Shown here one piece after another: positions 30,093 through 39,859 of a stretch of 54,364 bases of DNA. Each line of letters begins with the position of its first letter. Positions within the stretch are counted from its first letter, which is position 1. Where the stretch lies: the NCBI GenBank assembly GCA_977017575.1, contig CDRNVI010000180.1, positions 1 to 54,364 on the forward strand, in the 5' to 3' direction. Both the position numbers and the translations under genes were made by a program. The DNA comes from Paramoeba atlantica (taxonomy: Eukaryota; Discosea). The notes beneath the pieces were generated by a model that was not told the origin of the DNA, did no database searches, and saw only the letters and a list, made by a program, of their open reading frames with translations.

Positions 30093-32099
30093 TCAAGCAT
30101 CAACTTCTGTCCCATTCGGGGTCGTTCTACTGGTTCGAACAGCGCGAATATTTTCAGTTGTATTTTCTTCTGGGTAGAAGATGACAACATAAAATTTGGG
30201 GAGGAAGATGAAAGAAAGGGTGGCAATGGCACGATACATTGCCTGGACACACAAAAGGATAGTCCGCGCTTTGTATTGGTCCAATTCCATGGTATAAATG
30301 AGAGGGAGGAAAATCAACTCCAGAATAGCAACATTGTACAGAGACAAACTGATCTCACTCGTCTCACAGAAATACCCATGGAGTCGTCGTGTGAGATAGG
30401 CCAACACAATACCAGCACAAATCCACACACACAAATATCCCCATACTAATCCAATCCACAAGGCCTCATTCGTATCACCACAGTATAAATACTGCTCATC
30501 TAATTCCAAATCATCACTAGTTTCGCGTGTAGCCTGGTAAGGGTCAGATGCTTGCCAAGCGATCAGGATAATTAACATTCCGAGCAAACCGATCCCGATG
30601 GCTGCAAGAAGTTGGGAAACAGGAATTGATGTGGGGAAGAACTTGTGGGTTGTCCTGAACAATTTCCACAGTCGAAAGTTCTTCACTACAATGGCACTCA
30701 ACATCATTACAAATCCCACCATCTCCATCCAAATAGAGACCATACACACTGAATCTGTTGGCTTTTGGAGGTATGTGTAAGCTGCAGCAAATTGCATCCA
30801 TGCCCCCAAGAAAATGACTCCACAAAATAGAGGGGACGCAATTTGAATGATAGGTGTGGAGGCGAACATAACGAAGAGGACGAAGTAGACAAATGACAAT
30901 GCAACACACAAAGATACAATAACCATCATGGCAATGTAGATCGATGAGCCACTTTCCAAATACACATCCTCAAAATAGAAATTTCCTTCAATTGGAGTGA
31001 CATAATCCAGCAAATAAGGCATGCTTACTAAGACAGACAAACACTCCTCCCCCATTTCAGGTTGGTCCTCAGGGAGAACACCTGCGATGGCGTCTTCCCC
31101 ACAAAAGATTACTTCCTCTCCATGTGAAGCATTTCGAACTCGTTCACGTTCAGAGAAAAAAAGGGGTAAAATCTCGGGATCAACAATCTCACTAGGAGGT
31201 GAAATATCGACAGAAGCAAAATTATTCAAACCAGCAAGGATTCGTTTTTCAATTTCCTCACCAGCAAGATAATGTTGGACAATATCTACATACAACTCAC
31301 CCCAATTGAACATCGCAGATGTCAGCACAGATGGGCCTAATTTTGCACGAAAGTCATCAGTAAATCCAGAAGAGTACACCTCCTTCCCTTGCGCATACAG
31401 TTCAGCGACCATTGCGGCTGGGATAGTGTTGCCTGTGTACGCCATCACATTGTCAGCTCCCAACTCCAACAGCTGTTCAGCTCCTTGTTTGTGAATTCGG
31501 GGGTCTGTAAACGAGAACATAATCACAGACAAACATTCAACCTCTGGGTTGGCCAACCGAGCTCCAAGGCAGAACGCATTGATGGCTTTTGAGTTTGGTA
31601 TTCCTAACGGACTCAAAAATCCAATTTTATTGGTCTTGGATGTGTGCCCTGCCAGAATACCAGCCAAATAAGATGCTTGATATAACATCCCGTCGATTGC
31701 GATTAAGTTCGGAAGCTCCTCCTCAAAGACAGTGGCTGGCATCTGGATGAAGAGAACATCCGGATACTTCCCAGCCAATTCGAAGGCTTGATCATGATAA
31801 CCAGTTGATGTGAAAAATATGACCTTGTACCCCTGCTCGATATACCGCTCCGCTGTGGAGATTGTTTCCTCTGGAATCCATTCGTTCGTCGTGACCACAC
31901 TGGTGAGAACTTTTTCCTCCAAAGCTGTTGCCACAGCTTGGCGACCTAACTCATGACGAAAAGCCCACGCATGTTCCAGCGCACCATTGAGGAAGAAGAG
32001 AACTTTTGTAATCTGTCTCTCTTCAGGAGGATCAGCCTGAGAGACAACACAACCAAACCACCAAAGAAACCCAATCAAAACGCTCAACACAATCCGCAT
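30093..32099 (-). CDS. BMP/PnrA-domain seven-transmembrane receptor (class C GPCR-like)
   Basis: A single exon of about 668 residues. I chose the ATG at 32099 because it starts a clean signal peptide (MRIVLSVLIGFLWWFG); an in-frame extension to 32207 also exists. Residues about 30-340 form a periplasmic-binding-like domain of the BMP/PnrA (basic membrane lipoprotein) type, with KVIFFTSTGYHDQAFELAGK and GFLSPLGIPNSKAINAF, and a likely nucleoside-type ligand. Seven hydrophobic spans follow from SSIYIAMMVIVSLCVALSF to the C-terminus, with an ATLSFIFLPKFYVV last helix typical of class C (metabotropic glutamate/GABA-B-like) receptors. The same BMP-7TM layout is known for Dictyostelium Grl proteins. 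Predicted plasma-membrane sensor; the ligand is not known. Confidence 0.82.
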   Translation of the reverse strand: MRIVLSVLIGFLWWFGCVVSQADPPEERQITKVLFFLNGALEHAWAFRHELGRQAVATALEEKVLTSVVTTNEWIPEETISTAERYIEQGYKVIFFTSTGYHDQAFELAGKYPDVLFIQMPATVFEEELPNLIAIDGMLYQASYLAGILAGHTSKTNKIGFLSPLGIPNSKAINAFCLGARLANPEVECLSVIMFSFTDPRIHKQGAEQLLELGADNVMAYTGNTIPAAMVAELYAQGKEVYSSGFTDDFRAKLGPSVLTSAMFNWGELYVDIVQHYLAGEEIEKRILAGLNNFASVDISPPSEIVDPEILPLFFSERERVRNASHGEEVIFCGEDAIAGVLPEDQPEMGEECLSVLVSMPYLLDYVTPIEGNFYFEDVYLESGSSIYIAMMVIVSLCVALSFVYFVLFVMFASTPIIQIASPLFCGVIFLGAWMQFAAAYTYLQKPTDSVCMVSIWMEMVGFVMMLSAIVVKNFRLWKLFRTTHKFFPTSIPVSQLLAAIGIGLLGMLIILIAWQASDPYQATRETSDDLELDEQYLYCGDTNEALWIGLVWGYLCVWICAGIVLAYLTRRLHGYFCETSEISLSLYNVAILELIFLPLIYTMELDQYKARTILLCVQAMYRAIATLSFIFLPKFYVVIFYPEENTTENIRAVRTSRTTPNGTEVDA

Positions 32100-33505
32100 C
32101 TCGATAAAACAATCCGCTGCAAAAAAAAAACCAAAAACGGTGACACCCAACGTTGCCGAAAAATGGACCCCCACATTCAAAGAAGTTTCCAACAAAAACT
32201 CGTTCACAAATAAGGGTTTCGGGTTGTTCTCTTTGTTCTCAAGGTGGCTTTCCTGGGGGACCTGAGGGTCAGAAAAGTCAGGAAAATGAAAGGTTTCTGG
32301 TTCAAATTATTATGTTGTCCAACTCCCCTGAACCAAAAAAAAAAAAAAGAGGAAAAAAAAAGAGGAAAAAAAAAAAGTCAAAGCGGAATCCTGAGCTCAG
32401 GATTCCAAAAAAAAAAAACGATGCAAAATCGATTTTCCGGTTTTCCTTTTTTAAAATTCGTTTGTTCTTTTTTCGTGAATTTTTTGGTTTTGGATTTTTG
32501 GTTTTGGTGGGGATGGGAGAAAAAAAAGTGGAATCAGAGGATATCCTCCGGAAGGATCGAAGATGAGTTGGATTGAGTTGTGGTTTAGTTCAAAATCGGC
32601 AAATGGGGGCTGGCTCTCTCTATCTCCTCTAACTTTGGGGAGCTTACTTTTGTCTCAAAACAAGAAGTTTCACGTGAGCGGACTAAAAAGAAAAAATCAC
32701 CTGTTGTTGGATTTTCAATTCAAAGTGAACGACAGATCTTCCTCAAAGCTTTGTGGTATTTGTGGATGAGAAAAAGTTCAAAAAAAAAGAGATTGATGAT
32801 GGGATGTTTCATGGTCAATGAGCGTCTTCCACTCCAGTAAATAATTTTCCTTTCCTTTTTCTTTTGGTTTTTTTGTTTTTGTTTTTATTTTTTGAAAAAG
32901 AAAAAGAAAATCCACCCGCTCTTTCTTCAGCTAATCCATCCTCTTTCTTTTCCTCCTCTGTCGTCCCTTCTTCTCTTCTTCCTCCAATTCATTTTTTTTC
33001 AAGTTCTTTCTTTTTCCCCTCTTGCGTTTCCTTCTTTCTTTTCTTGTCCTTCTTCTTTCCCAGCATTTCGACTAGGTCGTGTTTTTCCAAATACTTTTTA
33101 AATGCGAAATTTAAAGTTTCTGCCCAGACACTGACACTATGATGTTTTTGAATTTTGTTGAACCCAAAAGATCAGTTATTCCTTCTCAAAACCTTTTGGG
33201 GTGGTTTGTCTTCCTCCTCTCTGACTTCATCACTGCCGCTGTGTTTGCCAAGAATGAAAGTTTTCGTTTTCCCAAATTGGGCAAATAAAATATTCTTTCC
33301 CAAAATCCTTTTATAGAATTTTCCTGATTTGGTGATTTGGGAAGAGCTGTGTTTTGGGTGAAAGTGGAGGAAGTTGTTTTCGAGCTTCTTCTCAAGAACA
33401 AGAACTTCTCAGAAGTTCTCTGAGAATGGAAGACCCTCATTTTTTATTTGGATTCAATTATTCATTTTTAATTTTTTTGTTTTCATTCAAAAAACTAAAA
33501 ACATT
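32100..33505. other. Unresolved region, possible short-exon gene
   Basis: An ATG at 32563 opens MSWIELWFSSKSANGGW and nearby sequence can be read as a lysine-rich exon at about 32721-32816 (SFVVFVDEKKFKKKEIDD). A possible donor lies at about 32816 or 32836, and C/T-rich tracts follow at 32840-33060. I could not connect these into a frame-consistent gene or recognise a domain. 32100-32250 is the 5' flank of the minus-strand receptor. Confidence 0.3.
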
Positions 33506-36310
33506 ATGGTTGACAAATCTGCTTGGTTGAGGTTTTTTCTCCTTCTTTGTTCTCCTTCTTTGTTCTCCTTCTTTGTTCTCCTTCTTTGTTCTCCTTCTTT
33601 GTTCTCCTTCTTTGTTCTCCTCTTCCACCCTTTTAACTCTTAAATTAGGACTTCTCTCACAGCACAACAACTTGAGAATGTTCGGAAAGTGAAAAATTCT
33701 TATGATGACTGTTTTCGATACATTCAGGTTCCTGATTTTTGTCTGATTTAAAAAGAAAGTTCTTTCTTGTTGAAGGGAAAAAATATCATGTTGAAGGAAG
33801 ATGAAAGAAGAAAAAGAAGAAAAGAGAATTTTGATTTAATTTGAAAAAAAAAATAGTCTCGAAAAGAAGGAGATGTTCAATTGATTTCGCAAGAAGATGT
33901 TGTTCCTTTTTTTGAGACAGCTGCTGAACTCACAGTTTTTTTTTTCTCTTTTGTTTTTGTTTTGTTTTCTTTTCTCTTCCTTCTTTGTTTCTCCTTCTTT
34001 TCATTTTTTTTTCTCATGCACTCAATCTTCAAAAACTCAAAAAGGTGAGAATTCGAAATTATTTGGATGATACCAACCTTGGCTCCAAAATGCGAATTCA
34101 AGTTTTCTTTTCTCTTTCAAATGAAATATTTTAATTCATGATCTTCTCTTGTTCTCAAAAAAAATCATTAACCCAAGTTAAATCATTAATGATTAATTAA
34201 TTTAAAAAAGGGTGGGTCTTCTCAAGAATATTTGTGGGGAATTGAGTCTCAACCCAAAAAACAGCCAAAGGAGTTTTTGAAAGGTCTTTTTTTCCTTTTT
34301 TTTCTCTTTTTTCTTCTTATTTTCTTCCTTGTACACAAAAAAAGTAATACCATTTTTTAGGATTGATACATGCTACTTTTCGTGACACCAAAGGATACGT
34401 TGAGGTAAAGAAAAGAGAAGAGAGGAGAGAAAAAAAGAAAAAGAAAAAAAGAATCTGAAAAAAAAAAAAAAAGAATCTGAAAAGAGAAAAGGAGAATTTT
34501 TTCTTTCTTTTTAATCTCTTCAATTTCAAAATAGGGTTTAAATGCTCAGGAAATAGATGAGTTTATTGATCTTTTTGCTCATGGTATTATTTGTTTTTCT
34601 CTTTTATTATTTTTCTTATTCTTGAGAATATTGATTTCTATGATTCTTCATTCTTGTGATTATCTTTCCTTGGTTTTTTATCTCTCTTTCTTCTTTTCTT
34701 CTTTTAATATTTATGTTTTTCACAGAGTCCAAAGAGGCTCCTTGGGATCCAGAACAAAGTTTGATTTTCTTTTCTTTCTCAAGAGATTTGGAAGAGAAAG
34801 AGAGAGGAGGGGAAGAGAAAAGGATTTGATAGAAAAAATGAAAAAGAAAATTGATCAATTGAATAGTTCAAACTGGAATGGAAAATCTTCAAAAGGAACT
34901 TGGAAATTTTTCTACTTCTCTGATTAATTCTGATGCAAAGGTTTGTTGTAGAACAGTCTCTTTTTATTAAAATTAAGTTAATATTTCTTCTATTTCAAAG
35001 AAAGTCAATTCAATAATTCAATGAATTTTTAGAGAAATCATTCAAAAAAAGCTGCAGCTCACATTGCCTTGGCCTATTGCCATCTGCTTGCCCTAAAAAT
35101 GAATGCAAACATGGAAGTTGATGATATTAATATTGTTGTTCAAGTTCATATTTCTTTTCATATTTCTTTTCATATTTCTTTTTTCTTTGATGATTTCTGT
35201 TGGATGTATGTTTGTGATCTGCAACAATCAAATAATACAGGACAATAGGTTGAGAGTGTCAGAAAAAATGTGGATTCTCTTCAGCCAAAAATTCATTCTT
35301 TAGATAAGTAATTAATTTTTTTTTTCAACAAAAGAGAAAATGAGACTGAAATTATTGTTATTCACAAAAAAAAATAGGGAATCCCAAGCATTGGAAAAGA
35401 TGATAGAGGAAGAAACCTCTCATCCTTCGGAATGTAAATTTGAAGCAAAAGGTTCAAAAAGAAAAGAAAAGAAGAAAAATGAAGAAAGAGGAATCCTTAT
35501 CTGATTTGTTTATTTTTTAGTGATGAAGAGAAAATGTGCAGAGCTTTCAGAACTTCTTATGCAAAGTCTTTTCAAATTGGGTATATTTTTACAAAAATAG
35601 TTATGAGAAAAAAGTACAAGAAAGAAAAGAGAAATGAAGAAGAAGCAAGGGCCTCAATAAAGCAAATAAGAAGGACATGATTGACAAGTGAACAAAGAAG
35701 AAAATGATTGATAAGGTTGGCAGATTCGATTGAGGGAGGGACACAGAGTAGGGGATTGAGAAGAGAACAAACTCAAAGAACCAATACTCTTTTGGATCAA
35801 GTAGATTTGATGAAAGAGCGAGTTCAACATGTTCAGGTTAGATTTTATTATTTCAATTTTGATGTGGTTTGGTTTGTGGTTTGATTTGTGGTTTGATTCG
35901 TGGTTTGATTTGTGGTTTGATTTGTGGTTTGATTTGTTGATTGGTTGTTGATCGGTTATTGATTGGTTTTTGGTTGTGATTGATTGATTATTTTGAAAAA
36001 TTCATTCTAACCTTTTGATCAGACATTAATTGATGAAGATGAGAGACAACAAAAAAAGGCTGAAGAGGAAAAAAGGATGAAAGAAGAACAAAGAAGAAGA
36101 AAAGAGAGGAGGGAGAGGGAAATGGAGAGGGAAAGGGAGAGGGAGAGGGAGAGAGAGAGAGAAAAGCAAAGAGCTTTAAAAAAGTAAGTTTTTTTCTTTC
36201 TCCACCTCCTTCTTCTTCCTTCTTCTTTTCTCTTCCTTCTTCTCTTTTTTTCTTTTTCTCAAAGTATGATTTTTAGGAAAAAAATGGAAATATTGAAGCA
36301 GAGGTGTAAA
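33506..36310 (+). CDS. Multi-exon coiled-coil protein, not recognised
   Basis: A chain of short exons keeps frame: 33506-33531, 33649-33727, 33857-33934, 34045-34101, 34211-34283, 34361-34404, 34535-34583, 34726-34758, 34867-34940, 35033-35143, 35249-35307, 35378-35433, 35521-35580, ~35601-35613, 35716-35836, 36023-36183, 36277-36310. The gene may continue. It starts MVDKSAWLRTSLTAQQLENV. The first half is alpha-helical (QEDVVPFFETAAEL; GLNAQEIDEFIDLFAH). A middle segment, AAAHIALAYCHLLALKM, and later ELSELLMQSLFKL look like helical-bundle heptads. The end is a charged coiled coil with an (RE)n tract. I do not recognise the family; a faint resemblance to BAG-type bundles is not reliable. Cytoplasmic location is assumed because no signal or membrane span is visible. 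Confidence 0.6.
33537..33622 (+). repeat. Short tandem repeat (TTCTCCTTCTTTG)n in first intron
   Basis: About six perfect 13 bp units fill most of the intron 33532-33648 of the coiled-coil gene, on a pyrimidine-only theme common to introns in this window. Confidence 0.85.
35870..35990 (+). repeat. Tandem GTGGTTTGATTT repeat in intron
   Basis: About six imperfect units of GTGGTTTGATTtGT followed by related TTGATTGG units, in the intron between exons ending 35836 and starting 36023. Unlike most introns here, it is G/T- rather than C/T-rich. Confidence 0.75.
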
Positions 36311-36369
36311 GTGTTTTTTTTGTTCTTTTACTTTGCTTCTTCCTTCTTCTTCTCTTTTGGACTTGAACT

Positions 36370-36560
36370 TTTTTGATTGGATGTGGGGGGGTTGTGTGAA
36401 TATTGTGATGAGTTGTTTTGGATTATTGTTCTGGGGTGTTAATAGGCTCGAGTTGATTGGATTGGGGGGGGGGGTTGTGTGAATGTTGTGATGAGTTTTG
36501 ATTGGATGGGGGGGTTGTGTATGAATATTGTGATGAGTTGTTTGGGGTGTCATGGGGTGT
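36370..36560 (+). repeat. G-rich imperfect repeat
   Basis: Three imperfect copies (~36376, ~36457, ~36503) of a unit GGATGTGGGGGGGTTGTGTG followed by a GAATATTGTGATGAGTTG block. It includes runs of 7-10 G, unusual in this AT-rich context. Confidence 0.75.
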
Positions 36561-36579
36561 TATTCTGTCCCCAAAAACA

Positions 36580-37290
36580 AAGGAAAGCTCTTCGCTCTCT
36601 TGCCAATCTCAACACTTCAAAAACTTAAGTTTTGGTTTCTTTTTATTTTCTCTCTTTATTTTTAAATTGTGTTTTTGTTCTTTTTTCTTTTTTTCTCTTT
36701 TCTCATTCTTTTTTTCTCTTCTTCTCTTTTCTTCTTTTTTGTGAAGATAAATTTTTATATTTTATATTTTATATTTTATATTTTTTTTTCATATTTTCAA
36801 GTTTTATTTCTATTTCTCTCTCTCTCTCTCTCTAAATAAATATATTTATTTTGGATTTTTATTTTTCTTTCTCACTTTTTTTCTTTCTCTCACTTTCTTA
36901 TCTTTTCTTCTTCTTCTCTTTCTCTTCTCTCTCTCTCTCTTCTCTCTTCTTTCTTTCCCTCTCTCCTTCTTCTTATCTTTCTCTCCTCTTTCCCTCTTCT
37001 CTTTTCTCTTCCTCCTCTCTTTTTTTCCTTTTCTTTTTCCAACACACACAGCCTTTGGAACAATGACATTGGAGATGAAGGAGCGAAAGATATTGCAAAG
37101 TCCCTCTCAACAAATGCAACACTTCAAACACTTCAGTTTTGCTTTCATTTTGTTTTCTCTCTTTATTTCTGAATTGTGTTTTTCTTTTTTTCTCTCTTTC
37201 TCATTCTTTTCTTCTTTCTCTTTTCTTCTTCTTCTTCTCTCTCTTCTCTCTCTCTTTCTTTTTTCTTTTTTCTTTCCTTTTTATTCTTTT
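36580..37290 (+). pseudogene. Leucine-rich-repeat exon remnants
   Basis: A clear LRR unit lies at about 37050-37137 (LWNNDIGDEGAKDIAKSL, then NATLQTLQ), of the RNase-inhibitor/NLR-like type, with an acceptor CACACAG before it. A degraded relative is at about 36583-36630 (KALRSLANLNTSKT then stop). Both are followed by matching intron DNA (TTTTCTCTCTTTATTT), so exon and intron were duplicated together. No further LRR exon is visible before the retroelement that begins near 37293, so the gene looks cut off there. Whether these exons belong to the coiled-coil gene upstream is unclear. Confidence 0.5.
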
Positions 37291-37292
37291 TT

Positions 37293-38535
37293 CTTTTTTT
37301 TTTTTAAAGTTCAGACACCAGGTGCCATTTATTGGAGTTAAAAAACCATCTCTAGGATGGAAAAGAGGGGGGAAGAAAAAGGGGGGGAAAGGGGAGATAA
37401 ATTAAAAGTCAGATCCAATGATCTTTTCAGCATGGGATGCATTGGAGTTTCTTTACCAACTTTAGTTCTCACTAAGAGGTCTGCATTTGATTGTCTGCCT
37501 TCTAAAAGCAGGGAGTGAATTCGGTTTGGAGTTTTCAATAAAGTTAATTACATTCCTTCGAAAATCTTCCTCAATAAAGTTCCTCACCAGGTTGCTCTCT
37601 TGGGACTGATGGAACCAGCCTTGGATATATTTCGTAATTATTACAGGGAGGATTAGAGCATTCTCAAGAGCAGTTTGGGCTGGAAACAAGACATGGGGGG
37701 TTGTCACCATGTTTCCTTGGAATTTCCTTACAAAATTTCCTGGGGGGATGGGGAAAGTCCAGTCATGGGTGAGAGGGGAATTGATCCAGTTCCACAGGGT
37801 TGAATTAACAATAATCCACTCTTCACTGGTTTCTGCAACATGTTGTGATCTTGGATCCCAATGGTGGTCATTCACAGCACATGTTCCATCCTCTTTAGAC
37901 CAACTTGCAGCAGTTGCAATTGCATCAGCTTGCTTGTTAAGTTCTTGGGGTACATGGGTGAATTCTATCTCATCAAAGCACATTGCTAACTTACAGATTT
38001 CACAAAGTAGTTCATTCAAAGCATAGTTTTTGATGGCATGGGTTTTGGGTGCAGCCTTGGTGAGAATCATACAATCCCCAACAACTTCAATCTCATTTGT
38101 CATTGATCTGGCACATTGCATTCCTTTCAGGCAGCCTGTAAATTCACCAATATTGTTGGACCCAAGAGGGATGGTTTCAAAACCACCACATATCTCTTTC
38201 CCTTCCCTGAAAACTGCAAAGCCTGCACCCCCCAGATGAGGGTTTGTATGGCCTGAACCATCATAAAACACTTGAAAGCCTTTAAATTTAAAACTTTCCT
38301 TCTCTTTGGTTCCTTTCTTGGTTTGAGTCCTTGGGGGTCAAGGGAGGATTTTGTTCTTTCTCAGGATTTTTTTGAAAATTTCAGTAGCATACTGGGGTGA
38401 TTTCAATCCTTCTGCACACACTATGAGCCACAAACTCAACAGGGCAACACTCACCACAGAGGTTTCTTGCCTGGTAGTATGGAGTGGTGCATCTCTACTA
38501 CTAATACAAACAAAACAAAGAAACAGATCAGTTTA
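37293..38535 (-). mobile_element. LINE element 1, 5'-truncated copy with RNase H domain
   Basis: Minus-strand remnant of the same LINE family as the intact element at 44217-51210. The poly(A) tail is the T-run at about 37294-37306, preceded on the minus strand by CAATAAATGGCACC, matching the CAATAAATGGCATC end of element 3. Open from about 38271 to 37462, it encodes an RNase H domain with its acidic residues (FYDGSG, GEFTG, VGDCMI, QADAIAT) and the C-terminal tail. Upstream on the minus strand, homology continues to about 38530 with a stop (ILP-stop-PPRTQ) in the linker, then ends. A 5' truncation during reverse transcription would explain this. The rest of the RT and endonuclease is absent. 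Confidence 0.85.
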
Positions 38536-38579
38536 AATTTCCTAAATTTAATATGTTTTCTACAACTTCTGCTCAAAGT

Positions 38580-39005
38580 GGGTTAGTGCTTGTAGTTTAG
38601 TCATAAATTCAATTATATCCAACCCTGGGGGGGTGAGTTCAAATCCCAGTTTTTCAATATTATAGAAAATTTTCTGGTGCTGTAGAGTGATTTGATTGGA
38701 GTGAGGAGCTCTTGAAGAAGTGTGAAAATTGGAACAGATTACATTTCAGCCCTGTCTACTAAAAAGTTGAGGATAAATTCCCTTGGAAGGAGCTTTGGAT
38801 TATTCTCCCTTCTGATGTGCATTCTCCAGCCTGAACTTGCAGAAGTTCTAAAGTTCAGCATAAAGACCAACTGAACTAAGCTGAAGTTTAAAACTTCACC
38901 TCTTGTTCAAGGTTAAAAACAAACATAATTTAATGTAATTCAAATGGCTTAGATTAAGAACTACTAATTGAATAAAGTTTGCCTCAAAAAAAAAAAAAAA
39001 AAAAA
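38580..39005 (+). mobile_element. tRNA-derived SINE, copy 1
   Basis: About 425 bp with a tRNA-like head: a degenerate A box (TGTAGTTTAGTCATAA) and a B box (GAGTTCAAATCCCAG), then an unrelated body, AATAAAG, and a poly(A) of about 21 at the 3' end. Copy 2 at 43729-44151 matches along the full length at roughly 95% by eye. No convincing target duplication was found for this copy. Confidence 0.88.
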
Positions 39006-39250
39006 TAGCTCTTTGCTCTATTTGTTTGATCTGACTCTTGATCTTCTCCAAGTCAATTCCCAATCTCCTTCAAGTTGACCCTTGATCTCTTTCAAGTCAA
39101 CCTTCTGTGAATCTAAATAAAGAACACCATTAATGATATTATCAGAAAGTTTCTCACCTTTTTGTGAGACTTCTGAGGACTGCTCTTCAGTTGTCCATTC
39201 AATATATTTCTGATATACCTTCTTTAGTCTGTACCAAAGTAGACATGTTC
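39000..39250 (-). pseudogene. Coiled-coil coding fragment, minus strand
   Basis: Minus-strand open frame from about 39236 (LKKVYQKYIEWTTEEQSSEV) running to VDLKEIKGQLEG. One apparent frameshift near 39060 then restores DLEKIKSQIKQIEQRA. Heptad-like and Lys/Glu-rich. It ends at the SINE poly(A). Probably part of a broken gene or retroelement; its family is not known. Confidence 0.4.
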
Positions 39251-39503
39251 ATTGGTAATGCTGGTTTTGATTTTTGGAACTCATGCTCACTTTTGATACT
39301 GAGATTGAACATTTGTTCTTTGAATTGAAACAACAACAGTGCTTTGTTTTTGTAAACAAACATTCTGGTGAGGTTTTTTCCTAAAGGCCAGGTTTTCTCA
39401 CAACAACCAATCTTCTACTTTCAATTGTTTATCTTCTTTTTGAGTCAGCTATTTTTCCACCAATTGGTTTTTTGAGCAAGTAACTTTTCTTTTTTTTTGA
39501 ACT

Positions 39504-39859
39504 TTGAGTCCCAGTTTTCCCATTGGGTTTTTTTACTGCTTTGAACCTATTGTATTGTATTCTTCAATTTCATTTAGTTGCTCAACTGAATTCAAAGAAC
39601 CTCTGAGTCAGTCCAACACTTATATTCAAGAACCTTTGAAACACTCTGATGTTCATGTTCAGGCTGATTCATCATTTCATACTAACCTTCCTTCAGATCA
39701 TGTGATCAATATTCTTTCAAATTTAGTAATCAATGCAGAAAGCCAGGATATTGGTTGTGCATTTGAAGTTGTGTCTCAGGTGGGTGAATTAACAACTACT
39801 ACTTATATAGACACAGGATCTGGTATCAACATACAGGGGTGGGCTCAAGCTGTACTTGC
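39504..39859 (+). pseudogene. Retropepsin-like fragment
   Basis: An open frame on the plus strand ends with TTTTYIDTGSGINIQGW near 39800-39842, where D-T-G-S-G resembles the catalytic motif of retroviral-type aspartic proteases in LTR or DIRS-like elements. The rest of the frame (VINILSNLVINAESQDIG) is helical and unrecognised. It is cut at about 39859 by the A-run that begins element 2. No partner reverse transcriptase is seen next to it. Confidence 0.35.
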
